From JAPLHP01 sp963720375 (lineage in GTDB: Bacteria > Chloroflexota > Dehalococcoidia > UBA2247 > RBG-13-53-26), in contig CAVRFM010000020.1 of NCBI GenBank assembly GCA_963720375.1, forward strand, positions 1 to 64,000: a stretch of 64,000 nucleotides of DNA, written 5' to 3'. Positions 50,598-59,992 of the stretch are shown here, piece by piece. A program made the position numbers and the translations under genes. Within the stretch, counting starts at the first letter, position 1. Each line of letters starts with the position of its first letter. Under the pieces are notes generated by a model that made no database searches, was not told the DNA's origin, and saw only the letters and a program-made list of their open reading frames with translations.

Positions 50598-51227
50598 GTG
50601 GAAAACCGGGTAGCCATATTCATCGATGGGAGCAACCTCTATCATGCTCTTCGGGATAACTGCGCGCGGGTTGATCTCAACTTTGTCGAGTTCACCACTA
50701 AGTTATGTGGAGGACGACCACTGTTCCGAACGTATTATTACAATGTTCTCCAGGATCCGACCCAGCGACCTGAAGGCTATCGGGAGCAACAGGAATTCCT
50801 TGATGTCTTGCGCAAGACGCCGTATCTGGAGGTTCGCCTGGGCGGTACCAAGCTGTCGCAGGGTGTGCCGGTGGAAAAGGGCATCGATATTATGCTGGCT
50901 ACGGACCTGCTTCATTTCGCCTGGAACGGCCTTTATGATGTGGCCGTATTGGTCAGCGGGGATGGCGACTTTGCCTATGCTCTTCAGGCAGTGAAGAACA
51001 TGGGTAAGCATGTCGAAGTGGCCTATTTCGAAAGTAATACATCCAAGAATCTCCTGGAAATAGCGGATAACAGGCATCTGATGAACCGGGACTTCTTCAA
51101 GGGCCTTTGGAAGGTAGTGGAGAGGCGCCACGTACGCCGGCCAAGGATGACTCCGAGACGGAGTGGGCAGCCGAGAGCTTATCCTGCGAACAATGTGAAC
51201 AATGTTGCCCCTAATCCAACACCATAG
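50598..51227 (+). CDS. NYN domain (LabA-like) putative ribonuclease
   Basis: The protein (209 residues, GTG start with AAGGGGGTTTA upstream) begins VAIFIDGSNLYHAL. It carries further acidic motifs (KGIDIMLATDLLHFA, VLVSGDGDFAYALQAVKNMG), the PIN-like metal site of NYN domains. Such domains cut RNA or bind nucleic acid. The C-terminus is basic and Pro/Arg-rich (RRHVRRPRMTPRRSGQPR). It follows the ATP-grasp gene by 43 bases and may be cotranscribed. Confidence 0.9.
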   Translation: MENRVAIFIDGSNLYHALRDNCARVDLNFVEFTTKLCGGRPLFRTYYYNVLQDPTQRPEGYREQQEFLDVLRKTPYLEVRLGGTKLSQGVPVEKGIDIMLATDLLHFAWNGLYDVAVLVSGDGDFAYALQAVKNMGKHVEVAYFESNTSKNLLEIADNRHLMNRDFFKGLWKVVERRHVRRPRMTPRRSGQPRAYPANNVNNVAPNPTP

Positions 51228-51328
51228 GATGCCGTCTGCAATAGCGGGACTTGATCTCAATGCGGTGAAGGTAATGGGTATATGGTGGTCGACGTCCGGA
51301 TTATGCCCTTCTGAGAATTGCGAGGACC

Positions 51329-52195
51329 TCAGAGTATCCTGGTGAGATAGATCCTCAATTCTGGCCCGATATCAGGGTCTTTTAGCCCCAATGCTACAGT
51401 TGTTTTCAGCCAACCCAAAAGAGTACCGGCATCGTAGTGCTCCCCTTCGAACTCGTAGGCATGTATGGGATGTTCTTGGGCCAGACGTTTCAGGGCGTCT
51501 GTTATCTGAATCTCGCGGTTCCTGCCGGGCCGGGTATCTTCCAGGGCTGCAAATATCTCTGGTGTCAGAACGTATCTGCCCATGATAGCCAGATTGGAGG
51601 GGGCTTCCCGGGGTTCCGGCTTTTCCACCAGGTCATGGACTTCATAGATATGATTTGCTATTTCTCTGGGCTTAATGATACCGTATCTGCTTACCTCGCC
51701 TTCGGCCACCTTTTTGACAGCAATAACGCTGCTCCCATAGCGTTCCCAAATCCCAAGCATGTGTTTCAGTACCAGTTCCCTTTGTTCAAAAAGATCGTCG
51801 GGGAGAAGCAGGATAAAGGGTTCATTGCCTACCACATGCTTAGTGGTCAGAACGGCATGCCCCAGCCCTAGCTGTTCCTTCTGACGGACGTAGCAGATAT
51901 CGACCATGTTGGACAGGCGGCGAATCTCTTCTGCCAGTTTGCTCTTGCCCTGCTGCTCCAGCATATGTTCGAGCTCGAAGGAGTGGTCAAAGTAATCCTC
52001 CATCGTTCTCTTGCCCAAAGCAGTGACAATAACCACCAGCTCCACGCCGCAGGCAATCGCCTCCTCTACGCTGTACTGGATCAGCGGTTTGTTCAGAAGC
52101 GGCAGCATTTCCTTGGGCTGAGACTTTGTCAGCGGCAGAAATCTGGTGCCCCAGCCTGCGGCAGTGATCACGGCCTTTCTGATCGTTGTAGTCAA
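51329..52195 (-). CDS. galU: UTP-glucose-1-phosphate uridylyltransferase
   Basis: GalU makes UDP-glucose from UTP and glucose-1-phosphate, a precursor for surface polysaccharides. The 288-residue protein shows AVITAAGWGTRFLPLTKSQPKEMLPLLNKPLIQY (G-x-G-T-R-x-L/F-P nucleotide loop) and VRQKEQLGLGHAVL, and ends with a GEHYDAGTLLGWL motif. Length is normal. It precedes DUF5752 and a glycosyltransferase on the same strand, pointing to glycan synthesis. Confidence 0.95.
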   Translation of the reverse strand: MTTTIRKAVITAAGWGTRFLPLTKSQPKEMLPLLNKPLIQYSVEEAIACGVELVVIVTALGKRTMEDYFDHSFELEHMLEQQGKSKLAEEIRRLSNMVDICYVRQKEQLGLGHAVLTTKHVVGNEPFILLLPDDLFEQRELVLKHMLGIWERYGSSVIAVKKVAEGEVSRYGIIKPREIANHIYEVHDLVEKPEPREAPSNLAIMGRYVLTPEIFAALEDTRPGRNREIQITDALKRLAQEHPIHAYEFEGEHYDAGTLLGWLKTTVALGLKDPDIGPELRIYLTRIL

Positions 52196-52205
52196 TCTTG
52201 CTCTG

Positions 52206-52565
52206 CTATCTTCGTGGTGATGTGCTGCGGCGGTTTTTGCTCGGGGATGTCTTCTTGAGTGGTTTTTCGTTCTCGGTGAAGGAGGCTATTCTCTCTGAGA
52301 CGACCTTTGCCGCCTTTGTTCGGCTTGATGCCTTCATGAGACCGCTTGCCAGTTCATCATCTCTGATAATATCCCTCACCCAGTTGCTGAAGTCATTCTT
52401 CTGCGCATTTGAGTGGTAGGCAAAGGTCTCGTCTGTCATCGTGTTAAGAGCCTCGGCGAGTTCCTGCATGTTCCTCAGGATATGGCCGTTGGAGCACCAG
52501 AACACATACTCCTCAGGCACATCGGCCAGAAACCTCTTTGCGTCCTGCTTTGGTATCCCCATCAT
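52206..52565 (-). CDS. DUF5752 family protein
   Basis: A 119-residue soluble protein with EEYVFWCSNGHILRNMQELAEALNTM and AYHSNAQKNDFSNWVRDIIRDDELA, matching the DUF5752 pattern usually linked to glycosyltransferases of the trehalose or glycogen type. The C-terminus is a basic, Ser/Pro/Arg-rich tail (KKTSPSKNRRSTSPRR). It lies ten bases from galU and upstream of it on the same strand, giving a glycan-linked operon. Function unknown. Confidence 0.8.
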   Translation of the reverse strand: MMGIPKQDAKRFLADVPEEYVFWCSNGHILRNMQELAEALNTMTDETFAYHSNAQKNDFSNWVRDIIRDDELASGLMKASSRTKAAKVVSERIASFTENEKPLKKTSPSKNRRSTSPRR

Positions 52566-52714
52566 AGCAACACCCCCTTTGATGGTCTGAAGCTGTTTCC
52601 GACAGATCTACCCCAGCACTCGTAACAAAGTTTCTCATATACATCTGGACTTGGCAAGGGGGGTTCTGACATTCTGTTTCTGACCGACTTTGGAGGGATG
52701 GATTGATTTATTTC

Positions 52715-53239
52715 CTACATGCCTGCAACCGGCACCGGTTGGCATACTGGTACTGCCGCGGGATGCTCTGACGGCTCTGGTGGAGGTATGGCAGTTCTTC
52801 TTGGTACGGCCAGGAGACCCTGGATTCTGGCCTGGTATTCCAGCTTGTGGATCAGGATTTTTACCACTTCCTCCCAGACGTACCGCCTGGCTGCCTCTCT
52901 TGCTGCTCTCCGAATCCTTTTTTTCTCATCGGGGTGCTCTTCAAGATACATTATGTAGGCTTCGATTTCCTTGGGATCCGATGTCTCCAGCACAATGGCG
53001 TTATGGAGGGGGATGGCATAATCCTCGCCAGTGCCGCCGGTGAAGACGATTCCCCCTGCCGCCATAGCCTCCAGGCCAACCAAGCCAAAGGGTTCATGGC
53101 CGCTGTTGGCCAGTACAGCGTTTGAAGCATGATAGACGAGCCTCAGAAACTCCTGGGGGCATTGGAATCTTATGTTCAATATATCTGCCCCGCTGCTGCC
53201 CCGAATTGCCTGAAAATAGTCCTCAAGAGTGGTCTCCAC
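52715..53239 (-). CDS. Glycosyltransferase, C-terminal half (frame broken)
   Basis: The frame begins METTLEDYFQAIRGSSG, with no ribosome site. It is the nucleotide-sugar binding half of a GT-B glycosyltransferase: NAVLANSGHEPFGLVGLEAMAAGGIVFTGGTGEDY contains the E-x7-E motif, and EDYAIPLHNAIVLETSDPKEIEAY is typical for group 1 (GT4) enzymes. The tail is Pro-rich. It overlaps the upstream frame by 17 bases and is the +1 continuation of it. The transferred sugar is unknown. Confidence 0.85.
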   Translation of the reverse strand: METTLEDYFQAIRGSSGADILNIRFQCPQEFLRLVYHASNAVLANSGHEPFGLVGLEAMAAGGIVFTGGTGEDYAIPLHNAIVLETSDPKEIEAYIMYLEEHPDEKKRIRRAAREAARRYVWEEVVKILIHKLEYQARIQGLLAVPRRTAIPPPEPSEHPAAVPVCQPVPVAGM

Positions 53240-54098
53240 TGGCTCTCACCTCTTTCATTATGAGACCCAGTGAGCGGGCTCTATACATTACCTCCTCACC
53301 ATGCGGCTCAACTCCCCCCCTGGCCAGGAGTACAGGTTTCATGTCCCTGGATTTCAACCTGGCTATTGACTCTACTGCCATGTTCCAACGTTTGTCAGGG
53401 TCAAAGCGCGCCACCTTAGCCAGTATTAGGTCGCCGTTAAAGCTTCCTTTTATCCCCTTGGCTGCTTTTGAAGTGATTTTATCCAGCAGAGAGCTTGGGA
53501 TTCCGTTGGGGATCACCACTGGGTTCAGGCCCATTCCCCACATTATATGCTTCATATAACGGCTGACAGTGGTGATGGTAGTAGTGTAGTCCAGACGCCC
53601 CCAGTTTACCCTGTGAAAAGACATGGTGTTGTTAGCATTCCAGAACATCACTACTCTGTCTCTAAGGCCGTTGTAGTAGAGATGGTCGCTGATGCGGCAC
53701 ATTGCCTCAGCAGTATGCCATTCCTCACCTAGAATGACCACCAGTTTGTTTTGATTCAGTGCCGGCTTCACAATGCGCTCAGCGACGAACCAGGGTGCTG
53801 ACTCGTTGAAGTCGTAGAGCTTCTCATTCTCCCCCTGATATACGCCGTCAGGATAGTATTCGCTGATCCACTGACACCAGCGGTGAAGTACGAGCCTTTC
53901 TTGGTTACGAATCTCCTCTCCTTCTCGCTTGGGATCGCCGACAAAGATGAGGTGGGTTCGAAAGCCGGCGTTAGCCAGGGTTTGAGAAAGGTTGCTTACT
54001 CTTACCCCCAGACCTCCTGCCATGGAGTAAGGGTCTGGTCCTTCGAAGGACAACACCACGAATTCCGTATTGTCCTTGGTCATGGCTGCCGGAGTCAC
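53223..54098 (-). CDS. Glycosyltransferase, N-terminal half (frame broken)
   Basis: This frame carries the acceptor half of a GT4-type enzyme: VVLSFEGPDPYSMAGGLGVRVSNLSQTLANAGF, VFVGDPK, GEEWHTAEAMCRISDHL, PVVIPNGIPSSLL and RFDPDKRWNMAVESI. It stops after KEVRASGDHS where the sister frame takes over; removing one base around 53239 would join them as about 460 residues. The GTG at 54098 has AGGAGAAGCACA upstream; a TTG at 54140 is the alternative. It is glycogen or trehalose synthase-like, consistent with DUF5752 next to it. Confidence 0.85.
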   Translation of the reverse strand: MTPAAMTKDNTEFVVLSFEGPDPYSMAGGLGVRVSNLSQTLANAGFRTHLIFVGDPKREGEEIRNQERLVLHRWCQWISEYYPDGVYQGENEKLYDFNESAPWFVAERIVKPALNQNKLVVILGEEWHTAEAMCRISDHLYYNGLRDRVVMFWNANNTMSFHRVNWGRLDYTTTITTVSRYMKHIMWGMGLNPVVIPNGIPSSLLDKITSKAAKGIKGSFNGDLILAKVARFDPDKRWNMAVESIARLKSRDMKPVLLARGGVEPHGEEVMYRARSLGLIMKEVRASGDHS

Positions 54099-54208
54099 TG
54101 TGCTTCTCCTGTCATACCCCGCCTCCCTACCAACCCGCAATAAATGGAGAGGATATGGGCGTGACGGCGCCCATCGCGATAGTATATATCCTGTATGATA
54201 TTGTAATA

Positions 54209-54237
54209 AGAGTATTCCACAATTGTTTTTTTGTCAA
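54209..54237 (-). promoter_or_regulatory. Promoter of the glycosyltransferase gene
   Basis: On the minus strand TTGACA (54232-54237), a 17-base spacer and TACTCT (54209-54214, weak -10). Confidence 0.4.
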
Positions 54238-54421
54238 GGTCTTCTTCTTATTCTGGTTACTTTGTACCGTGCATTCAGATTGGAGGTAACGCCCAAACAT
54301 TTCTGGCAGATTTCGGCGAGGCTAATTCTGTGTTAACAAGAGGGATAGTGATGCATTTATAGTCACCGTAGTGGTCTCGGCAAGAGAATGCAGAAAAAAT
54401 GGAGCTGCGATGGGAGTTAGC

Positions 54422-55177
54422 TCACGTTTCTAGTAGCCACTCGAGAGCAACATGCATAGCCTTATCACTCAGCCGCAGCTTGTGCCCTGCCCCTCCAATT
54501 ATGGCTATTAGTTTGGGTTCTTTTGCTTTTTCATAAAGGCGCCAGGCTTGACTAGCTTCGACAAGGTCGTCATTTTCGCCCTGCAATATCAATACAGGCC
54601 TGGGAGAAATCTGATCGATCCACTTAATGGGGGTAATCTCTCTGAAGTTGTTCAGCCAGTCGTCCAGAGAGTGGGGGAAATTTTCATCTCTGATGAGTCC
54701 GATTTGTCGGAAGTGATCGATAGAGAAGTCGCTTCTCTGGGGACTGACAAATCTTCTGAATTCAGCAGGGCAAGCACAGAGGACTGTCTTGGCTACTCTG
54801 TGATCATGGGCTGCCACATAGGCTGAGGCTGCTGCCCCACCGCTGAAGCCCATGAGGTAAAGGCGGGATCTGTCCACCTCAGAACGAGAGTACAGGAAGT
54901 CGAGGACGGTCTCTAGGTCTCTCACCCAGCCCATCATGTCGAAGTTCCCTCCACTTGTTCCGGTCCCTCTGAAGTTGAATATGGCAGTGATGAAGCCACT
55001 GGAGCAGAACTGCTCTGCCAGATGGGGATAGCCTCTATCGGCAGGATCTGCTGGTTTGCCAGAGGGTATACCGTGACAGATGCAGAGAGCTGGGGAGGGG
55101 CCTTCTTCTTCGGGAAGATATAATTCCCCCACAATGCTGATGTCATCGACTGTGAGAGAGAATGGCTCTATTCCCAT
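54422..55177 (-). CDS. Alpha/beta hydrolase
   Basis: The 251-residue protein has the hydrolase core PALCICHGIPSGKP, the nucleophile elbow LMGFSGGAAASAY (Ser near residue 116), and VLILQGENDDLVEASQ and GGAGHKLRL (Asp and His of the triad). It is a serine hydrolase, perhaps an esterase or peptidase, with unknown substrate. The ATG at 55177 is used; upstream codons of the longer frame overlap speE and do not fit the family. Confidence 0.82.
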   Translation of the reverse strand: MGIEPFSLTVDDISIVGELYLPEEEGPSPALCICHGIPSGKPADPADRGYPHLAEQFCSSGFITAIFNFRGTGTSGGNFDMMGWVRDLETVLDFLYSRSEVDRSRLYLMGFSGGAAASAYVAAHDHRVAKTVLCACPAEFRRFVSPQRSDFSIDHFRQIGLIRDENFPHSLDDWLNNFREITPIKWIDQISPRPVLILQGENDDLVEASQAWRLYEKAKEPKLIAIIGGAGHKLRLSDKAMHVALEWLLET

Positions 55178-55218
55178 AGCTTTAGCTATACGCTCCCCGG
55201 CGAAGTGAGCCTCTCCTA

Positions 55219-56064
55219 CTATTTGTTCGTGGTCCCGTCGTTCATCAGGTGTTGATAGAGGCTGCGGGGCAAAAAAGCATGTCGATGGACATCCTCTGCA
55301 TAGTACTTGGTGGGCACTTGGTGTTTCCTGAGTATTTCTCTCGGGTTGTGTGCCTTTGAGGCAATGGAGAAAGTCCACCAATTGCCGGAATAGGTGGCAA
55401 TTGGGACTGTATAGAGGTCTACCAGATTGAACACTTTGCCTAATCTGGTCTGGACTTCACGGACAAAGTCCTGGTGGAAGTGGAGCGATTCGGTCTGGGC
55501 CACAAACAAGCCGTCTGCCTTTAAGGCAGAAAAGACGTTAGTGAAGCATTGAATGGTGAAGAGGGATGCGGAGTGCCCGACAGGATCTGTCGAGTCAACG
55601 ATAATCAGGTCGAATTTCTCCTTTGTTCGGGCAAGGAAATCGCTCCCCTCTGTCTCTAGAAGCTGCGTTCTTGGATCAGCGAAGCCGGTTGATAGAGTAG
55701 GCAAGAATTCCTTGGAGGCTTCTATGACCTCCCGGTCTAATTCCACGAGGAGAACCTTCTGTATCATCTTGTGCTTCAGTACTTCACGCAGGGTGCCGCC
55801 GTCACCACCCCCGATAATCAGAACGTCAGTTGGCTGAGGGTGGGCATGTAATGCTACGTGAACCAGCATTTCATGATAGAAGTGTTCATCACGTTCGGTG
55901 AGTTGGACGACACCATTAAGGGCCAGCACCTTGCCGAAATGAGAGTTTCTGAAGATGAGCAGATCCTGATGCTTCGTCTTGCGCCAGCAAAGCACCTCCT
56001 CCGCCTCGTAGCTATACTTGACAGGTGCAAAGGGGTCACTCTCGTGGAAGAATACTTTGGCCAT
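55219..56064 (-). CDS. speE: Spermidine synthase (polyamine aminopropyltransferase)
   Basis: The 281-residue enzyme moves the aminopropyl group of decarboxylated S-adenosylmethionine to putrescine. It shows VLALNGVVQLTERDEHFYHEMLVH, the SAM-binding LIIGGGDGGTLREVLKH, the catalytic Asp region DLIIVDSTDPVGHSASLFT, and a C-terminal end (WWTFSIASK). It lies nine bases after the PLP decarboxylase, giving a polyamine operon. A source of decarboxylated SAM (speD) is not in the window. Confidence 0.95.
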   Translation of the reverse strand: MAKVFFHESDPFAPVKYSYEAEEVLCWRKTKHQDLLIFRNSHFGKVLALNGVVQLTERDEHFYHEMLVHVALHAHPQPTDVLIIGGGDGGTLREVLKHKMIQKVLLVELDREVIEASKEFLPTLSTGFADPRTQLLETEGSDFLARTKEKFDLIIVDSTDPVGHSASLFTIQCFTNVFSALKADGLFVAQTESLHFHQDFVREVQTRLGKVFNLVDLYTVPIATYSGNWWTFSIASKAHNPREILRKHQVPTKYYAEDVHRHAFLPRSLYQHLMNDGTTNK

Positions 56065-56073
56065 TCTCTACCT

Positions 56074-57192
56074 CTATTCTGTATAGCGGGTTGTGGGGAT
56101 ACGAAAGCCGTCAAACTGGGATGCATAAGCTGTGGTATAAGCACCGGCTGACATGATGTATATTCTATCCCCCACCTCTAGTTCTGGAAGTCTCACTTCG
56201 GTTGAAATAACGTCAAAGCTGTCACAGGATGGCCCTGACAATGTCATCTTGGTCTTTCGGCCTGCTCTTTTTGTCAAGATACGGTACTTAATGCCACCCA
56301 CAGCCTCCATAAGACCGTTGAATACGCCAATATCCAGATAGAGCCATGTTTTTGAAGCACGAACTGCCTTAGCTATGACTGTAGCTGCCAGGATGCCAGC
56401 CTCTCCTACAAGAGCTCTTCCTGGTGCTATTTCCAGGGTCATGTTTTTGGGGAAGGATTTGGTCACCGACTCCTGAACCACCTGAGCTATTTCTTCTATT
56501 GAAGGTACGGGCTTGGTATATTCAATCGGAAAGCCACCCCCGATGTTCAACAGATGCAACTCTATGCCCTTGTTTGCGGCTGATTCCCAAACAACTCTGC
56601 TCTTGTCAATAGCCTTTGCCCAAGTAGTGGCCTTGGTGCATTGTGAACCAACGTGGAAGGTAATGCCATAGGGTTGGAGCCCGTTCTTCTTGGCTTGTAC
56701 CAGTAGTTGGGTGGCCTCTTCAGCTTCCACTCCAAATTTCTGGCTCAAAGGCCACTCGCTTCCATCATTGGGTACGACAAGGCGCACGCTGACTCTGCTG
56801 CCGGGTGCATATCTTGATAGTTTTTCAATCTCCGGATATGAATCGAAGGCGAACTGCTTTATTCCCTTGGTATATGCTTGTTCGATAAAAGCCGATTCTT
56901 TGACCGGGTTGCCCAATATTATTCTCCGAGGCGGGACTTCCAACTGCAGCAACAATTCAAGCTCACCTTGGGATGAAATCTCGAAGTCACAGCCCAGCTC
57001 TTGAAGGAGCTTCACAATGCCCGGATGCGGGTTGGCTTTTAGCGCATAGTAAATCTTGGCGTTATTGAATTGGCTATGGAATTCCTGATATTTCCCCCTA
57101 ATCAACTTTCTGTCTATCACTAGAGTTGGTGTTCCATTAGCTTCCAGAATAGGATCAATAGTTTCGCGCAGATACAGATTCCTGCTAGGCAA
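56074..57192 (-). CDS. Type III PLP-dependent decarboxylase (ornithine/lysine/diaminopimelate fold)
   Basis: An alanine-racemase-fold enzyme of 372 residues. The PLP Lys sits in KIYYALKANPHPG (near 50), the Gly-rich loop in NIGGGFPIEY, and the catalytic Cys and Asp in GPSCDSFDVI (near 322). It could be ornithine or arginine-type decarboxylase making putrescine; its location with speE favours that. A carboxynorspermidine or lysine role cannot be ruled out by sequence. Confidence 0.9.
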   Translation of the reverse strand: MPSRNLYLRETIDPILEANGTPTLVIDRKLIRGKYQEFHSQFNNAKIYYALKANPHPGIVKLLQELGCDFEISSQGELELLLQLEVPPRRIILGNPVKESAFIEQAYTKGIKQFAFDSYPEIEKLSRYAPGSRVSVRLVVPNDGSEWPLSQKFGVEAEEATQLLVQAKKNGLQPYGITFHVGSQCTKATTWAKAIDKSRVVWESAANKGIELHLLNIGGGFPIEYTKPVPSIEEIAQVVQESVTKSFPKNMTLEIAPGRALVGEAGILAATVIAKAVRASKTWLYLDIGVFNGLMEAVGGIKYRILTKRAGRKTKMTLSGPSCDSFDVISTEVRLPELEVGDRIYIMSAGAYTTAYASQFDGFRIPTTRYTE

Positions 57193-57270
57193 TTTGGCAT
57201 CCTCCTTTGTTATCTTGGCCGTTGTAGAGAGCCCATGATAGCGTTTCGTCTGCGTGACTGCAACAATATA

Positions 57271-59550
57271 TCAACTGCCGCTCAATACTCCAAGTATTAT
57301 TTGGGCCGCTTTCTTATCTAAAGGCTGGTTGTTATTTCCACATTTGGGCGATTGGACGCAACTGGGACATCCCTCATCACAGGGGCAGTCTATGATGACC
57401 TTCAGGGTCTCGCGCCATAAATTGTCAATCAGACCGAATCCCTTTTCTGCGATTCCTATTCCGCCAGGATGGGCATCATAAATGAATATCTGGGCTTTGC
57501 CGGTATCTGGATGGGCAGGCGTGGAAATTCCGCCAAGGTCATTGCGGTCACACAGGGCAAATAGCGGCAGTATGGCGATGGAAGCATGTTCTGCAGCATG
57601 CAGGCCACCAGCAAAGTCGAGATGAGCTTCGGCTATTTGTGTTATTGAGCTTTCAGGTATGTCGAACCACAGAGCCACGGTGTCAAAGCAATGGGAAGGC
57701 AAGTCGAGAGGTTCCTCGCCCAAGACTGCCTCTGTAAATTGCGCCTTTTTCTTAAAGCCGATTACAGTGCTGGTTACTTCGACTTCTCCGAGGTAGCACT
57801 TGACTCCCTGTGTTTGTTTCTCCTTTATTACCCTCAATACCCGTAGATCGGAGAGCTCTTTGGCTTGAGTATAGTAGGGAACATCGGTGGGGACTACATA
57901 GGCAACGTGTGCTGTTAAATCAAGCTCCAGGACTAGATAGGATTCGCCGTAGTGCAGATAGATAGCCCCTGGGTGGATTTGAGACAGAGCCATGCCGGCA
58001 CTGATTGTCTCCAGTTGTCTATTACCCTGTGAAGCATCGAGAATAGTATATTGAGTCGTGTAAGTGGAGCGTATGTTAACCCTCTCGGCGGGGTAGGTAA
58101 CCGTTGGGGCTGGATACCATTTGCCTCTCCGGGCCTTAAGCATGCCATCGTCTTCCAATTTCCTTCTCGTTTCTGTAAGGTTCTCTCCCCAGAATTGCTT
58201 GTCGGCTTCGGTCAGGGGCATCTCCCAGGCTGCGCATAGAATGTGGGACTGCAATACATAGGGGTTATTTGGATCAATAAGGGCATTCTCAAAATTCTTA
58301 CCGAAAAGGTACTTGGGGTGGTGCATGAAATACTGGTCAAGAGGGTTGTCCAGGCCGATGAGAAAGCTCAGAGATTCCCCGGTTCTCCTTCCGCTACGGC
58401 CGGCTTGCTGCCAGGTGCTGGCGATGCTACCAGGGTAGCCAGTAAGCACTGTGGCATCCAGGTTGCCGATATCTATCCCCAGCTCCAGCGCTGTGGTGGC
58501 GACCACTCCGAGAAGCTGGCCTTGAAAGAGCTCTTGCTCTATTTGGCGTCGCTCTTCAGGGAGATAGCCGGCTCGATAAGGTTTAATCTGCTGTGCCAGG
58601 TTGGATCCGGCCAGGCGTTGTCTGGCATATCTATAGACGAGCTCGGTTAGCTTTCGGGTTCGAGTGAAGGTGATAGTCCGGATGCCCTGCTGTACCGACT
58701 CAGCCAGGAGGAAGGAGGCTTCGCTGTTAGCGCTTAGGCGGGATGCCTGGTCTTTGCCAACGACAGGAGGATTCCACAAAATAAAATCTTTTCTTCCGTG
58801 TGGAGACCCATCATTGTCTACTACCTCAAAAGGCAAGCCTATGAGTTTCTCGATGTGTTCCTTCGGATTGGCAATGGTTGCGGAGCAGCAGATAAACTGG
58901 GGTTTGGCATCATAGAGGTCAAGAAGTCGTTTCAACCTTCGTATCACATTGCTCACATGTGAGCCGAAGACACCACGGTAAATGTGGGCTTCATCAATCA
59001 CTACGTATCTCAATAGGCTAAGAAATCTTGACCATGATTGATGGTTAGGAAGGATACCCAAGTGAAGCATGTCTGGGTTGGTGAGAACAATCCGCGCCGC
59101 CTTCTTTGCCTGCGAGCGTTCCTCCGCAGGGGTATCACCATCAAAAATGGCCGATCTTACTGGTGTGGGCAGCAGCGAAACGAGTTCTGCCAAGCTACGA
59201 AGTTGATCCTGTGCCAGGGCTTTTGTGGGGAAAATATAAAGAGCCCGGCTACCCTTCTCGGTCAAAATTGTCTCCAGCACCGGCAGGTTATAGCACAGTG
59301 TCTTACCACTGGCAGCGGAAGTAACTACGATAACATTCTTCCCCAGATTTATCTTATTCACTGCTGTTGCTTGGTGAGCATAAAGCGGGTGCAATCCCGC
59401 TTTATGCAGTGCTGTCTCCAATGCCGGATGCAGAGGTTTATCTAATCTCTGGTAGGTTGCTTCTCGAGATGGCAGGTGTTCAATGTGGACGATCTGGTTT
59501 TGGTAGTTGGGCAGGTTCTTGATATGCTCGATAAAGGAGGTAACAGTCAT
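57271..59550 (-). CDS. DEAD/DEAH helicase with DUF1998, MrfA-like
   Basis: The 759-residue protein has helicase motifs I (TSAASGKTL), II (VIDEAHIY), III (CSATIANP) and VI (QQAGRSGRR), and a C-terminal DUF1998 with four cysteines (IIDCPCDEGCPSCVQSPKCGN), as in MrfA/YprA. MrfA uses a zinc site in a helicase that works with the MrfB nuclease on crosslinked or mitomycin-damaged DNA. No mrfB-like gene is visible. The start (MTVTSFIEHIKNLPNYQ) is the family start. Confidence 0.9.
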   Translation of the reverse strand: MTVTSFIEHIKNLPNYQNQIVHIEHLPSREATYQRLDKPLHPALETALHKAGLHPLYAHQATAVNKINLGKNVIVVTSAASGKTLCYNLPVLETILTEKGSRALYIFPTKALAQDQLRSLAELVSLLPTPVRSAIFDGDTPAEERSQAKKAARIVLTNPDMLHLGILPNHQSWSRFLSLLRYVVIDEAHIYRGVFGSHVSNVIRRLKRLLDLYDAKPQFICCSATIANPKEHIEKLIGLPFEVVDNDGSPHGRKDFILWNPPVVGKDQASRLSANSEASFLLAESVQQGIRTITFTRTRKLTELVYRYARQRLAGSNLAQQIKPYRAGYLPEERRQIEQELFQGQLLGVVATTALELGIDIGNLDATVLTGYPGSIASTWQQAGRSGRRTGESLSFLIGLDNPLDQYFMHHPKYLFGKNFENALIDPNNPYVLQSHILCAAWEMPLTEADKQFWGENLTETRRKLEDDGMLKARRGKWYPAPTVTYPAERVNIRSTYTTQYTILDASQGNRQLETISAGMALSQIHPGAIYLHYGESYLVLELDLTAHVAYVVPTDVPYYTQAKELSDLRVLRVIKEKQTQGVKCYLGEVEVTSTVIGFKKKAQFTEAVLGEEPLDLPSHCFDTVALWFDIPESSITQIAEAHLDFAGGLHAAEHASIAILPLFALCDRNDLGGISTPAHPDTGKAQIFIYDAHPGGIGIAEKGFGLIDNLWRETLKVIIDCPCDEGCPSCVQSPKCGNNNQPLDKKAAQIILGVLSGS

Positions 59551-59592
59551 CTTTGATGTTGAGGTCTGGTTGGAGTCTTCCGGCAGTTTCGG

Positions 59593-59886
59593 TCAGGGGA
59601 AGGGAATAATCTCAATCTCGTAATCCAGTATCTCTATGTCGAGCCTGCTCTGGCTGATAAAATCAACTACCTTTGAAAGCACTTTGTTGTTCTGCTGGGC
59701 ATCGTTGCTAACGCATGCTATTCCCAGTGTAGCTAGTTGCCATGTGTCTTGGTCGTCAACCTCGGCTATGGCCACATTATAGCTGTTTCTCACGCGACTG
59801 ATGACAGACTTCAATACCTTTCGCTTGTCTTTGAGAGACTGGTTCTCAGGCAAGCGAATTTTTATCCTGCACACACCCAAGTTCAT
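59593..59886 (-). CDS. DUF503 (YlxP-like) protein
   Basis: A 97-residue protein beginning MNLGVCRIKIRLPENQSLKDKRKVLKSVISRVRNSYNVAIAEVDDQDTWQ, the signature of DUF503 (YlxP), a small ferredoxin-like fold tied to ribosome or RNA-related operons in many bacteria. The longer frame upstream has no ribosome site and its first 34 residues are outside the family. It ends 42 bases before the helicase start on the same strand. Confidence 0.9.
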   Translation of the reverse strand: MNLGVCRIKIRLPENQSLKDKRKVLKSVISRVRNSYNVAIAEVDDQDTWQLATLGIACVSNDAQQNNKVLSKVVDFISQSRLDIEILDYEIEIIPFP

Positions 59887-59992
59887 GTAGAAGAATTCCT
59901 GACGCCGAAGCAATTGTACAATAGCCGAATCGGGGAGTGCAATTGTATCCGGCCGGTTTCTTTGGAGTTGCATCTGCTTTGATGCCATTTTG

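Noticed and set aside
55178..55381. Longer start for the alpha/beta hydrolase
   Set aside because: These codons overlap the speE 3' end in another frame and lack hydrolase-like sequence.
59887..59988. Longer start for the DUF503 protein
   Set aside because: The family begins at MNLGVC; the upstream part has no match and no ribosome site.
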